A stretch of 64,000 bases of DNA from Triticum aestivum (GCF_018294505.1 NC_057795.1:234171035-234235034); one strand, 5' to 3'. Positions 1-11,841 are shown, counted from the first letter of the stretch. Program-made: numbers and translations. The notes: generated from the letters alone by a model not told the origin.

Positions 1-3000
1 AACTCAAGAATCTTCACTAGCTTTTCCTCATAAGTCAAATCACTGTCCAGCTGAATTGCCTCCAAGGATAATGTATCTCTTAACGGTATATCGGCCATCT
101 CAGCATGACACTTCTTCAGCTGTGAGACATGAAACACATCGTGAACTCCTGACAGTCCTTTAGGTAAGTCCAACTTGTAGGGAACTTCTCCCATCCATTC
201 CAAAACACGATACGGTCCTACAAATGTCGGAGCTAACTTTCCCTTAACTCCAAAATGTTTCACTCCTCGCAAGGGTGATACTAGCAGGTATGCTCTGTCT
301 CCAATTTCATAAGTTACCTCCTTGCGTTTCGAGTCTGCATAACTTTTCTGCCTGGACTAAGCAATCTTCAGTCTATCTCGAATCATCTTAACCTTCTCAT
401 CAGACTCCTTGATCAGGTCTGGTCCAAACAACAGTCGGTCTCCTACCTCATCCCACATCAACGGCGTTCTGCACCTCCGTCCATGCAGGGCTTCAAACGG
501 TGCCATCTTCAAATTGGCCTGGTAGCTATTGTTGTATGAGAACTCTGCGTAAGGCAAATTGTCATACCAACTAGATCCATAATCTAGCGCACAGGCTCTC
601 AACATATCTTCCATTATCTGGTTGACTCTCTCGGTCTGTCCATCTATCTGTGGGTGGAATGTTGTACTGAACTCCAATCTCGTACCCAAGGTCTGGTGTA
701 ACTGATGCCAGAACTTTGAAGTAAATTGTGTTCCTCTATCTGATACGATGCTCCTCGGAACTCCATGCACACAAACGATCCTGGACATATATATCTTGGC
801 CAACTTTGCACTTGTATAGGTGGTTTTCACTCGGATAAAGTGAGCCACTTTTGTCAAGCGATCAACTACTACCCATATTGAGTCATATCCTGCTTTGGTC
901 CTAGGTAGTCTGGTGATAAAGTCCATGCCAAGTTTATCCCACTTCCATTCAGGTATCGACATAGGCTGTAACAGTCCTGCTGGCTTCTGATGCTCTGCCT
1001 TCACTCTCTGACATACATCACATACGGCTACATACTCGACGATATCCTTCTTCATACCTGTCCACCAGAAATGTTCCTTCAAATCCAAATACATCTTGGT
1101 GTTTCTGGGGTGTATCGAGTATGGTGAGTCATGAGCCTCCTGAAGTATTAACTTCCTGATCTCTGGGTTATTGGGCACATAAACTCGGTCCTCAAACCAT
1201 AAGGTATCGTGCTCATCCTCGCGAAAACCTTTGGCTTTTCCTTTGCTCATCTTCTCCTTTATCTCAGCAATTTCTTTGTCCTCCTTCTGGGCTTCTCGAA
1301 TCTTGTTCAACAATGTCGACTGAACCTCCATTGTTGCAATGAAACCTCCAGGAACAATCTCCAGTCGAAGTTGCATGATATGCTTAGCTAACTCCTTCGG
1401 CAATCCCTTACGTTCAAGGATATTGGCATAACTCTTCCGGCTCAGAGCGTCTGCTACAACATTGGCTTTTCCTGGATGATAGTGTAGCTTCATATCGTAA
1501 TCCTTTATAAGTTCCAACCATCTCCTCTGCCTAAGGTTCAGTTCCTTTTGCGTGAAAATGTACTTCAAACTCTTATGATCCGTGTACACATCACAACGCT
1601 TTCCAATAAGGTAATGTCTCCAAGTCTTCAATGCATGCACTACGGTTGCTAGCTCCAAATCATGAGTGGCATAGTTCAACTCATGGGGTTTTAGTTGTCG
1701 TAAGGCATACGAAACAACTCTTCTGTCCTGCATAAGCACACATCCAAGTCCCAAGCGAGAGGCATCGCAATACACTTGAAACTCCTTATGTATATCTGGC
1801 AGTGTTAGCACTGGGGCTGTAGTCAAACGTTTCTTCAACTCCTGAAAACTTGCCTCGCAATCTTCTGTCCATTTAAATTTAGCATCCTTCTTCAATAGTT
1901 CAGTCATTGGCTTTGCAATCTTGGAAAAATTCTCAATGAATCTCCGATAGTATCCTGCGAGTCCAAGGAAACTATGGATCTCGCTAACTGAAGTGGGTGC
2001 CAACCATTCAGTGACTGACTGAACCTTGCTGGGGTCTACTGCTATACCTTCTCCTAATATAACATGCCCAAGAAATCCAACTTCCTTCAACCAAAACTCG
2101 CACTTGCTAAACTTGGCATATAACTGGTGTTCCCTGAGTTTCTCGAGAACTAAACACAAATGCTCCTTGTGCTCCTCTTCATTCTTCGGGTATACCATAA
2201 CATCATCGATAAACACCACAACAAACTTGTCCAAATACTCCATGAACACCTTGTTCATCATGCTCATGAAATAGACAGGGCGTTAGTCAGTCCAAACGAC
2301 ATGAGTGTATACTCGTATAATCCATACCGCGTGGTGAACGCTGTCTTCGGTATATCCTTCTCTCGGATCTTCAACTGATGGTATCCTGATCGTAGATCAA
2401 TCTTCGAAAACACCTTAGCTCCTTGCATCTGATCAAACAGATCATTGATCATCGCCAGTGGGTACTTGTTCTTAATCGTTACCTCATTCAAGGCTCGATA
2501 GTCAACAACCATCCTTAGGGATTTATCCTTCTTCTCGACCAAAAGTACTGGAGCTCCCCAAGGTGATGAACTCCTTCGAATGTAACCTTTCTCCAATAAC
2601 TCCTTGATCTGTTTCTTAATTTCCTCTAGATCATTTGCGGGCATCCGATAGGGTCTCTTGGATATTGGCCCTGTACTTGGCAATAGCTCTATCAAAAACT
2701 CGATGTCTCGATCTCGTGGCATGCCTGGTAACTCTTCTGGGAAAACATCCGGGTAATCCTTTACTACATGCACTTCCTCCTGCACAACTCCTGTGAGGGT
2801 ATTCACTTGGCTCCTCCTATGAACATGCCTAGATACGTACTTAATCCTTTTCCCCTCCGGGATGGTGAGATAAATCGACTTACTAGCACAGTCAATACTT
2901 CCTCCATACTTTGACATCCAGTCCATACCTAATATCACATCCAATCCTTGTGACTCCAAGATAATTAGGTCAGACGGAAAAACATGGGTACCAATGGTTA

Positions 3001-3691
3001 GGGGTATCTGGTTGCACCATCGGCTAGCCATATACTCTTCTCCAGGCGAGCTCACTAAAAGAGGGGTCCTCAGGGTTTGGGTTGGTAGTTTAAACTTATC
3101 CACGAATCCCCTTGATATGTATGAATGCGATGCACCAATATCAAAAAGAACAAGAGCGGTAAATGACTTAACCAAAAACTTACCTATTACCGCGTCCGGC
3201 TGCTCTTCAACCTCCTCCACGTTAACGTGGTTCACTTGTCCTTTGTTGAATGGATTAGGCTTCTTCCCAGCGCTCCCATTTCCGGTTCCATTCCTCCCTT
3301 CAAGGCAATCATTGGCATAGTGCCCTGTCTTCCCGCACTTAAAGCAAGTAACTTGACTTAGGTCTCTTTTGGCGGGTGTGGCTGGATTGGAGCGATTCTG
3401 ATTGTTGTTAGCTCCGTTCCCATTTCCATTTTTAGCACCATTGTGGTTATGCGATCCTCCTCCAGTGTGGGTGTGACCTCCATGGTTATGAACAAGTCCT
3501 CCCGAGTTCGGGGTTAAGCGAGGCTTCTGTTGAGCTCCTAAGTTATACTTCCTGTGTTCATACTTCCTCTTATGGCTCTCAATCTGCTGCTGCTTCCCTT
3601 CGATCATAAGAGCCTTATCTACCAACTCCTGGTAGTTTTTGAAGGTTGCTACCATCAACTGCATGCTCATCTCATCATTCAGCCCTTCCAT
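1..3691 (-). pseudogene. pol: gag C-terminus and pol (protease, RT, RNase H, integrase) of the Tekay-like element
   Basis: The first segment (3691-2264) carries a CCHC zinc knuckle at residues 116-129, a protease-like FDIGAS motif at about 183-188 and the N-terminal RT core (YRALN at about 399, catalytic Asp in [10 protein letters not shown] at about 432). A one-base deletion near 2275 ends this frame inside RT. The next segment (2267-357) has the second RT motif FIDD at residues 19-22 in place of the usual YVDD/FIDD pair position, the RNase H Asp near 168, an HHCC zinc finger near 379-419, and integrase D449, D510 and E546. A TAG at 357-359 interrupts the frame, and the same frame continues to position 1 through the integrase C-terminal region. 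Function would be reverse transcription and integration. This copy cannot make a full polyprotein. Confidence 0.9.
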
Positions 3692-3700
3692 AAACTTCTC

Positions 3701-4240
3701 CTACTTCGCGGCATCTGTGGCCACATCATCAGGGGCATAGCGTGATAGCTTGCTAAAATCATCCATGTACTGAGCCACAGTATGGTTTCCCTGGCGTAAG
3801 TTGCAAAACTCCTGCTTCTTCATCTGCATAGCTCCAATTGAGACATGGGCGGTGCGGAAAGCTTGCTGAAACTGATCCCATGTGACAGTGTCGATAGGAT
3901 AAGTGGCTGTGAAATTCTCCCACCATGAGGATGCGGGTCCATCAAGCTGATGTGCGGCAAAGCGCACCTTCTCCACATCTGTGCAACCTGCGGTGGTCAA
4001 CTCCCTTCCAATACGGTGTAGCCAATCATCAGCAACTATTGGCTCGGTGCTACTGGAAAACACCGGCGGCTGTAACCTTAGAAAACGGGCTAGGTTGTCC
4101 ACTGGCGGCGGGTTATTGTTGTTGTTGTTGTTGCCCTGGTTCTGAACTAGCAATTGCATCAAAGCATTCTGCTACTGGATCAACTGGGTGAGCTCTGGTG
4201 GGAAAGCAAAACCGGTGTCACTTCTCGGAGGCGTCTGATG
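3701..4240 (-). pseudogene. gag: gag N-terminal part of the Tekay-like element
   Basis: This is the capsid-type gag core (Retrotrans_gag-like), with a poly-Asn tract near its start, a WWENFTATYP motif and a final RYAPDDVA motif typical of Del/Tekay gag. A TAG at 3701-3703 separates it, in frame, from the zinc-knuckle part downstream, and a second in-frame TAG near 4170 separates it from the N-terminal PPELTQL-like stretch. I do not see a clear ATG upstream of 4240, so the true start may be mutated. Gag would form the cytoplasmic particle around the element RNA. Confidence 0.8.
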
Positions 4241-4427
4241 GGTTTAGATGGAAGAGATTAGAATAGAAAAGGTCTAGCGAGAAAGCACTACCCATATGCA
4301 CATGAGACAAACACAACCATTTCACTCACTCAATCAAGCAAGGGCATACAAACGGTCTAGAACTATCGCAAAAGTGCTCAACTACTACTAAATACATGGG
4401 GAAATACTACTAATATATGGTGGTCAT

Positions 4428-5150
4428 CTAGAAATTTTCATCGGTGGAAGACTCCATGATGTCTGCTCCAGCTTCGTCTTCAAAGTCATCATCACTCGGA
4501 TCATAATCGGTGTCATCGATGATGATGTAGTTGTCCGGGCAAGTGGGGTCGTCGTCTTTTTCTCCCGGTGCTGGTCCTCCCATGAATACTCCGATCTTCT
4601 TAACCAGGTCGTCGTTCTTCTCCAGTAGTGTCTTGATTTCCTCCTCATATCCATCGCGTGTGAACTTGGATTCTTCCTCCAGCTCGATGATCCTAGTCTT
4701 TGCCTTCTTCAATTCCATCATGTTTGCACACATCTGGTTCTCGTGACGTCGAATGTGTTAGTTTAGCTCCTGGATAAAAGTTGTAATGGATCTATCCTTC
4801 CTGGTGCTGATTACTTCCCATTGCTCATCTCGGCGCCCACATATTTGATAGGTAGTGTCCTTAAGTTCCCTGTTGAAGACTTCTCCAACGCATCCCATGG
4901 TAATGTGGGCTGCCATGCTCTTGCCTAGACTCCAGGTGGGTGCTTCGAAAGAAAATTCTATGGGTTTAGAAGTTGGCGAGAACGTACTTCCTGGAACTTG
5001 TACTTGAATCATCCAGCGCTCCTCTTCTGGTAAGGTGGCGTTGTACGTCCCAGTGAAACTTGGTATTCCAATATTCAAGTACCTAGTGACTTCCTTCAAG
5101 TGGCGTCCAAAAGGTGTGTCCTCATCCGGTTGCGCAAACTTGTTCTTCAT
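4428..5150 (-). pseudogene. extra ORF upstream of gag, unknown function, split by one stop
   Basis: Two open stretches (5150-4758, 130 aa; 4733-4428, 101 aa) lie in the same frame, separated by a TAA at 4758-4760 and a short in-frame linker, so they look like one former ORF of about 240 codons. The first part is globular-looking. The second starts as a charged likely coiled coil (MMELKKAKTRIIELEEE region) and ends in a very acidic tail rich in Asp and Glu. It lies between the primer binding site and gag on the coding strand, about 100 bp after the PBS. I do not recognise a domain. Only one lesion in 240 codons suggests it was recently under constraint. It could be an element-specific accessory gene or a captured host fragment. 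Confidence 0.6.
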
Positions 5151-5251
5151 CTCCGTAATCCTAATGAGTAGAAAATGGAGAGGAGTCAGAAATGAGTAGA
5201 GAAGAGTGACCTATGGTTTATCTTAGTGGTCGTGTCCTACACTCAGTGTGT

Positions 5252-5263
5252 GCTCTGATACCA
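5252..5263 (-). other. Primer binding site, initiator tRNA-Met type
   Basis: Read on the minus strand this is TGGTATCAGAGC, complementary to the 3' end of plant initiator tRNA-Met. It lies three bases from the LTR end at 5267, as expected for priming of minus-strand DNA synthesis, and it fixes the element orientation. Confidence 0.92.
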
Positions 5264-5266
5264 TCT

Positions 5267-8050
5267 TGTAGGGACCCGACCTCAAACGGTCAAGTCTCTG
5301 TGTTTCAGTGTCATCCCTGGATCAGTAATGCTGACACACAAAGTACTCGAAGGATTTATAACAGAGTAGAAATCACACACTTATTACATCAAATGTCTAA
5401 AAAGAGAACTTATTACAATAATATGGCTTAAGGCCATCTAATGCGATAACAGCGAAAGGCTTGGAAGATAAAGTGAGACCATCAACTCCAACGGCATTGC
5501 TGAGCTGCACGGCAATGACCTAACAAACCTTACTCCTTGTCTGAAAAGTCTGCAACATAATACGTTGTAGCCCAAAAACGGGTCAGCACATGGAATATGC
5601 TGGCAATATAACACAGTAGAGCAAGAACAGGATAATACTATCACTACATGCATATTTGGCTGATGGAAAGCTCTATGGTTATAGTTTTGCGAAAAGCAAA
5701 TTTTTCCCTACAACAAAGGAATAGATTTTAATTTAACTATCATGGTGGTTGAAACATTGAGAAGGTATAACCCCAACTCAATCCCAAATTATAGTAATTA
5801 ACAACCCAACAATATTAATTAAGAGTGATGAGATACATGTGATAACCCAAGTACTAGATACTCAAAATTGTCCATAACCGGGGACACGTCTAACCATGAT
5901 TAGATTGTACACTCTGCAGAGCTTTGCGCACTTTTCCCCATAAGACTCAATCGCTTCCGTTGGATTTCTCGCACTGCACGGTGTTTGAGAAACGGATGAC
6001 CGAGACATAGTCTTTCAGAAACATTAACTCCCTACTCTGGGTAGACCATACCAAACCTACAAAACCCACTACCTGCTGATCTACCTCTTCAAGAGCTTCA
6101 CGTAACTTACTCAACTATGCTAGAGCACATAATAGCTTGTGGTTGCACACGAAAGTTTCTAGCATGAATCATCTCAGTTCCCTTTAAACCTGGGTGGCGG
6201 TCCATAGGACGATCACACGGGTACCCCGGGATTTCCAAAAAAATACAGACAACAATGGGTTCCCCAGGTGCCTCAATCCACCCAGATGTGAATTTAAGTT
6301 GCCACCTTAAATAAACCATTAATTAACAATCTCACATCTGTCATGGATACACTCAAACCCAAACCACGTCTACGAGCATAGCATAGCAATATAAGCAACG
6401 CGTAGAAGTAACTCCCAAGGGTTTGATAGTAACAGGGCCATAGGTTCTACCTCAACAACTACTTCCCAACCCACAAGTTAATGACCTCCTAATCATCCAA
6501 TGTTTGAGGATTGAACTAATGCAATAAAACTGGGTATGAAAAGAGTATGATCAATGTGTTACTTGCCTTGCTGAAGATCCGCGAATCCTAGAGACTCGTA
6601 GTAACACGCTTCGCATTCCGGGAATTCTATCGCAAACAAACAATAACATACATAAGCAACAAACAAAGATGCACAAGTGAAACTTCAAATAAAAGAGTTT
6701 GACAAGAAAGTTCAACTTAAGAACTCCGGTTCGTAAAAAGAATCAAATCAAACGGAGCAACTAAACTCAAACGACGAAAGAAACAAGATTCGTTTACTAA
6801 TCTGAGCTATGGTCAAATTTACAATATCAAAATCTTGTTTAAGTTGATTAAACAGAAAGAGGATCTCGAGACGAAACTCTAGGCACTTGAATCGCGTGAT
6901 TCTGACTAACGAGCTAAAAGATAAACGAAAACTAAGATTGGATCAGAAATCACGATAAAAATAATCACAGAAAAATTCGATAAAAGAAAACTGACGAACA
7001 GACTACCGAACAAGCGTTCGTTATTTTTAATTAACGGAAGAAAACCGTTCATTTAAACGAACGTATGGACGAACGTTCGCTAATTAGATGAACCGAGAAA
7101 AACCGGCGAACCGATCTAAAAAAACCGAACTAGGGTTTCTAAAAAATGAATGGTTTTTTAAAAAAAACGGGCGGCTCAGATCCGGCGCGGTACCTCCGGC
7201 GAGGGGCTCTGGCGAGGCGGGGTTGGGCGGCGGGGCGGCGGGGCTCGGCGGCGGCGCGGGCGGCAAGCAGTGGCGGCGACGCGGCTACATCGGCGGCGGC
7301 GAGGCGCGGGCGGCGGGAGGCGGGAGGCGGCGCAGCTCGGGGCGGGCTGCAGCGGCGGCGGTGGTTGGTGGTGGGGGGGGGCTCGGGGGGTATATAAGGA
7401 GGGGGCGGCGGCTTGGAGGAGGGGCCAAGGCGGTGGCGGTGGAGCCCGGCTCGAACTCCTCGTCCGAGTCGGTGGCGGCGCGCGCGCGAGGAAGGCGGCG
7501 ACGACGGTTGGGTCGGCCTGGCTCGGCTGGGCCTCGGCCCAGTCGGGCGCGGGAGAGTTTTTTTTCAATAATTTCACCGACAGAAATAAAATCCTAGAAA
7601 ATAAAATAAAAACCTAAAAATGCCAAAACAAATTTTCACCGTCTAAATAAAATATTTAGAACGAGATGAAAATTTTCTTGGCCCTAAAATGCAATTTTGA
7701 AAACGTCCAATTTTTCTAATGCAAATAAAATCCAAATAAACTCAAATAAAATCAAATAAATGATTTTAACATTTTTCCTCCAATATTTCATTTGTTTTGG
7801 AGAAGTCATATTATCTCCTCTCATATATTTTAATAAGAAATATTTTTCAGAGAGAAAAATAATTAAAATCAAAAATCCTCGTTTTACTATTTGATAGGAA
7901 TCAAATATGAAAACTGGAAATCCCCAACTCTCTCCGAGGGTCCTTGAGTTGCTTAGGATTTCGAGGATTGCGAAATGAAAATGCAATAAAATATGATGTG
8001 CAAGAATGACCTATGTATAACATTCCAAATTGAAAATTTGGGATGTTACA
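5267..8050 (-). repeat. 5' LTR of the Tekay-like element (about 2784 bp)
   Basis: On the minus strand it begins TGTAACATCCC at 8050 and ends in CA at 5267, next to the PBS. The length is long, as is usual for Tekay/Del LTRs. A very GC-rich block (about 7180-7560) surrounds a likely TATA box at 7389-7398, and the rest is AT-rich without supported genes. The proline- and glycine-rich open frames in the GC block are composition artefacts. The partner LTR is outside the window. Confidence 0.85.
7389..7398 (-). promoter_or_regulatory. Probable LTR TATA box
   Basis: The minus strand reads CCTTATATAC inside the GC-rich part of the LTR. The same CCTTTATATAC-type core appears in the copia LTRs of this window. 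Placement about 2.1 kb upstream of the PBS implies a long transcribed R-U5 leader. The call is inferred from sequence context only. Confidence 0.5.
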
Positions 8051-8054
8051 AAAA

Positions 8055-8750
8055 GGTATGCCGACTTCGGTTGCCATAGCACCAGCCGTACCACAGAAAA
8101 ATCCCACTCCAGCAAAAAGTATAGCAAGTCCACCGGCCAAAGACTTATCCCAACTACAGATACGGCCAATTCCTGCATATTGGAACCCCATTCCAGTTAT
8201 TCCCAGTTTAAAAGACAATGCTTTCAATGTTGTTAGGGACTATGTGCATATATTCCCATCATGGGAAGATTATAGTGAAGACAAACACCATTTTCACATC
8301 TTCCTATCCCACTTACGTGTAAGTGCTATTATTCATGGAGATTATTTTCCTGTTTTCTGCTGATTGAACACATCAATGATTTACATTACATTGATGTAAG
8401 TAGGCGAGCATCAATCTGGATAGTCATGACGAGCAAAGCTTGCTTGCGCTTTTCAAGGAAGCATTGCAGCAGTATCGATGTTACCTGAGGAAATCACACG
8501 TTGATGGCAAGTCTATAAATGAATTTCCGGTGAAGTCTCATGCGCTAAATTTAGAAGACATTGAATGGAAAAACCTTGTTATGCACTGGTCTTGTTCCCA
8601 GGATGAGGTAATGTCTATGATATCGCATGACAATTTGAACTTCTACTTTTCCGCATGTGCCTTACGGATCTTTTTTGCAGGAAATCTGCTCGAAGAATAA
8701 TTCCGGTTTGAAAAGAACGATGGGATATTGCAAATATGCTGCCCGCTGCT
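8055..8750 (+). pseudogene. CACTA ORF2-like gene fragment, Transposase_24-like, three exons
   Basis: Exon 1 is open from the LTR junction to about 8318, ending before GTAAGT. Exon 2 runs from about 8407 to 8607. Exon 3 starts at 8681, and the 73-bp intron between exons 2 and 3 has GT...AG ends and preserves phase. Exon 2 has the pattern KSHVDGKSINEFPVKS followed by EWKNLVMHW, matching the shape of plant Transposase_24 proteins (a KxxFDG-like stretch, a PxxSP-like stretch, then xWxxLVxxW). The 5' end is destroyed by the gypsy insertion. Start, exact exon limits and downstream exons are uncertain, and the family call is from motif memory. Confidence 0.5.
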
Positions 8751-9993
8751 TTGCTCTTGTTAATACTTGTTGTCCTGTATCACTGTACTTGCATACATAC
8801 TTGGTTCATTATGTGACAGCAGTATGCATGATAGCTTGCTTATCAATTATTCGCTCCAAATTATCTGATATGTATGAATGCTTACATTAGTGTAGAATAT
8901 ATCCAATGCCAATGAAATATTTTAGCTCTGCATTCTTCTTGTAAGTACCTATTGTCCTTTGTCAGTGTACTTATACTGACAGGTAGTTGTTCATGTACCA
9001 TCACTCTGCACCTTATTTTCCTTTGCCCTCCATTTTCTACACCTCAGATCTATATTTACTCTTACCATAAGGTTGGATAACACCGATGGTACTGAAGAAG
9101 TTTATCTCTGCATTTCTCTTGGCTGTACCTTTTGCATGTATCGATGTACTTACATTTATAGCTACTTGTATATGTAGCATCACTCTTCATCTTATCTTAA
9201 ATATTCTCCATTTTTTCCTTATATTATCACATCTATATTTACTCTTAACAAAATGTTGAATAAAGGCAATGCTTATGAAGAAGATTCTATGGTAAACTTC
9301 TTGAATTGCCCCCCCCCCATCAGAATGGACAAGGGCTTTATAGAGCCTGTCTTCACCAATAACGTAAGTTTGTCCTTCTCAAGCCTTCAAAATTTGTTGT
9401 GTATATTTGGTTAGGCATGACTGCAACAGCTCTTTATTTTTGGTATTTGCATCAGATTGCATGTTTAAAGCTTATTATGTAGTTCATAAAAAAAGTTTGT
9501 CCTTCTCAATTTAAATTTTTAGTTGTACAACCAAGTTCCTTCTTCATACCATGTAAATTAAACTATACAGAGCAAATGATCTTCTTTTGCACTGCATGTA
9601 TGCTTCTGTTCTTGATCCGTAATCCAGTGGTGTGGTGAACCTACCCACTATATCACAATGTCATATTCTGCAATGTCTTAACTATGAACAATGTCATATC
9701 ATTCTACTATTATTTAAACCGTCTCTTTATTTGCCAATCTGAAATGGAATAAATTGACAGCACACTAACCATTGATACTTATGAGTTTTTGATCTGTAAT
9801 CTAGTGGTGTCGTGAAGCTGCCAACTCCTTCACAATGTCATTTCCTGCCATGTCTTGACCTGAACAATACCATATTGTGTTAATGTTATTTTAAACTATG
9901 TCACTTTATTCGTCAGTAGGAAATGTGATGAATTATCAGCACTGATACTTATATGTGCAAAACCTGTCATTTGTCTGCTTGTGTATCTTTCAG
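8751..9993 (+). other. CACTA internal region, introns and possible minor exons
   Basis: This stretch is AT-rich with many in-frame stops. One short open piece near 9330-9363 ends at GTAAGT and could be a small exon. Two similar blocks (about 9625-9720 and 9790-9910) both contain ATCCGTAATCCAGTGGTGT- or ATCTGTAATCTAGTGGTGT-like text, so an old local duplication of about 170 bp is visible. I see no complete gene. Confidence 0.4.
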
Positions 9994-10086
9994 AGTGAGG
10001 AGGATATAAGTGTCAAACACGCGCAGTCTCATCAGCTTGCTCAGCTGCTTGCGCTGCAGCTCCCGAGCAGGGCTAACCTTTCTTGA
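9994..10086 (+). pseudogene. Putative terminal exon of the CACTA ORF2-like gene
   Basis: It follows a good acceptor (CTTTCAG) and is open for 30 codons, giving a hydrophilic then leucine/glutamine-rich peptide (SHQLAQLLALQLPS), before TGA at 10084-10086. After it the sequence looks like a 3' UTR and then the GGCC-rich subterminal region. The exon link to the upstream exons is inferred. Confidence 0.35.
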
Positions 10087-10329
10087 ACTCTATTGAAGTG
10101 TTGTCGGTTTTGTATATTATTTTGTTGGCGTGTTTATTTGCACTGGTGGCGATCTTTGATGCCCAGTGTATGTAATTTGCTGTCTGTTTGTGCTTTATTA
10201 TCATAGTGGCGAACTTTTATGCCCAGTGGATGTAATATGCCGTAATTTCTTTATTGTATAGTCTAGGTTTTTTCTTATTCATGATGATGCAGTTATTTTA
10301 CTGTATATATATCCTGTCTTCGCGGTATG

Positions 10330-11102
10330 CCGACCAAACCGTAAAATTACGGTACATAACCGGGTCGTCATGCAAATCACTATGTATGATCCCCATCATG
10401 GGCCCCGTCATCTTGGTCCGTTAACAGGCCTAAATGTAAACTGGCCCACTAGTAGATTCGGGCCTTTAATAGGCCGAGTAAACCATCGGCTCTATTTTCA
10501 CAAGAAAACTCAATGGGCTTTTATGAGGCTAAAAAGTAGGTTGGGCCTGAAACGTGCCTAACAGCTCACGGGCCGACAGCAAGCAGAAATAGACCCCGGC
10601 CCATGATTGTGCCAATCAAATCATGGGCTTTTAACATGCCAAAATTGTCTCGGTCCTTGTTTGGCCCAATCAAATTATCGACTATGAGCAGGCCGGATGC
10701 AAACCGGGCCGTAGTTAGGCCCAACTATATGACGGGCTTTTAACAGACCGTAATAAATAGTGCCAAAATGTTAAATTGGCCTTTAACATGCCGAAACTAA
10801 TATCAGGCCGAATTACTAAATGGGCCTTTAGCAAGTGGGCCCAAAAGCATAGTGTCAAGTTAACGGGCCGAATCTGATAGGGGCCATAATTTAGCCCAAA
10901 GCCTCTTAAAGGGTCGGGCCTGATCTGGGCCGTAATTTGGCCCAGAACATGGTAGGTTTTTAACGGGTCGGGCCTTATATGGGCCTCTATTAGGCCCGAA
11001 ACATGGCAGGCTGTTAATGGACCGGATCAAATATGGGTCGGCATTTGGCCCAAAACATGGCAGCCTGTTAATGGGCCAGCCTACTAGTGTCCTCAAAACC
11101 TT
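10330..11102 (+). repeat. GGGCC-rich degenerate repeat region of the CACTA element
   Basis: Dozens of irregular TGGGCC / GGGCCG / GGCCC words occur every 15-40 bases, as decayed tandem or subterminal repeats. No reading frame of note. The composition changes sharply from the AT-rich region before 10330. Confidence 0.55.
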
Positions 11103-11400
11103 GTGGGCCTTCAGCTGGGCCAGCCCATTATGGTCGGCGAAATCTAATGGGCCTTTAGCTGGGCCGGCCCATTGTAGTCGGCAAAATCTTGTGGGCCTTT
11201 AGCTGGGTCGGCCCATTATGGTCCACAAAATCTCGTGGGCCTTTAGCTGGGCCGGCCCATTATGGCCCACAAAATCTTGTGGGCCTTTAGCTGGGTCGGC
11301 CCATTATGGTTCGCAAAATCTCATGGGCCTTTAGCTGTGCCAGACCATTATGGACCACAAAATCTTGTGGGCCTTTAGTTGGGCCGGCCCATTTAAACTT
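11103..11400 (+). repeat. 44-bp tandem repeat, about 6.8 copies
   Basis: Unit starts fall at 11103, 11147, 11191, 11235, 11279, 11323 and 11367, exactly 44 bp apart. Each unit has GTGGGCCTTTAGCTGGGCCG, then GCCCATTATGG, then a CACAAAATCT-like end. GGGCCGGCCC in the middle is palindromic. Copies differ by a few substitutions and no indels. Confidence 0.92.
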
Positions 11401-11796
11401 TATGGGCCACTTTTGGGCCGGTCTACATGTCAACATATCATAGGCGCATCTCGCCCATTGGATGAGTGACACATGTGCCAACGCGGAGCTGACACGTGTT
11501 TCCTCCAGCCAATAATGATTTTACACGTGGAAAATCCCCAATTGTCCGGGCTGGTTATCGGATCCAAAACCGGACCCGATAGCTTAACGGTGTTTCGTTA
11601 TGGTGGATGCCACATGTCGGTTACCCTTGACGAAAGCACTTCTGTGACGTGCGATTTATCGTCATGGAAGTGGACACTTCCATGGTGATAATTTTGGTAA
11701 TGTCATGGAACACTTCTATGATAGCACATCTATGACTATCTTGATTCTGTCATAAAATCGTCATGGATGTACATGCGTGATAGAAAATGTGACCTA

Positions 11797-11841
11797 CTAT
11801 GACAAACACGTATCATCACGGAAGTGTATTTTTTTGTAGTG
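11797..11841 (+). repeat. CACTA terminal inverted repeat (right end)
   Basis: The sequence ends TTTTTTTGTAGTG, so the minus strand begins CACTAC. The outer 40 bp or so match the Triticeae CACTA terminus pattern. The partner TIR is outside the window. Confidence 0.8.

Larger units (their letters stand above)
1..8050 (-). mobile_element. Ty3/gypsy LTR retrotransposon, Tekay/Del-type chromovirus, truncated by window edge
   Basis: On the minus strand the order is 5' LTR (5267-8050), PBS, extra ORF, gag, protease, RT, RNase H and integrase, and the 3' LTR lies beyond position 1. Domain order RT-RNaseH-INT defines Ty3/gypsy. The gag core, a CCHC knuckle and an integrase followed by a chromovirus-like C-terminal region point to the Tekay/Del lineage (family knowledge). 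The element interrupts a CACTA transposon at 8050/8051. Coding damage is light: I see in-frame stops and one clear frameshift across about 5 kb, so it is a fairly young insertion. The TSD cannot be checked because the left end is missing. Confidence 0.9.
8051..11841 (+). mobile_element. CACTA (En/Spm) DNA transposon, 3' part
   Basis: The right end on the minus strand begins CACTACAAAAAAATACACTT, a Triticeae CACTA terminus, and ends at 11841. The last 400 bp contain several imperfect copies of a subterminal motif around CACTTCCATG / CACTTCTATG. Exons resembling plant Transposase_24 proteins lie at 8051-8750 and a terminal exon at 9994-10086, all on the plus strand, so this is the 3' half of the element. 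The 5' half is left of the window beyond the gypsy insertion. The element itself interrupts the internal region of an Athila-like element at 11842. The 3-bp TSD cannot be confirmed with one end. Confidence 0.8.

Noticed and set aside
7084..7617. Several long GC-rich open frames (Gly/Arg/Pro-rich) on both strands
   Set aside because: They overlap in many frames inside the LTR promoter region, are pure composition artefacts and have no domain.
7901..8227. Minus-strand open frame that looks membrane-protein-like (GLAILFAGVGFFCGTAGAM)
   Set aside because: It crosses the LTR-CACTA junction at 8050/8051 and is antisense to Transposase_24-like exons, so it cannot be an ancestral gene.
8055..8750. 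Possible host gene exons
   Set aside because: Motif pattern and the CACTA terminus downstream fit a transposon gene better; no host protein is recognised.
11103..11400. CRISPR-like regular repeats
   Set aside because: Units are contiguous tandem copies without unique spacers and lie in a plant CACTA element.
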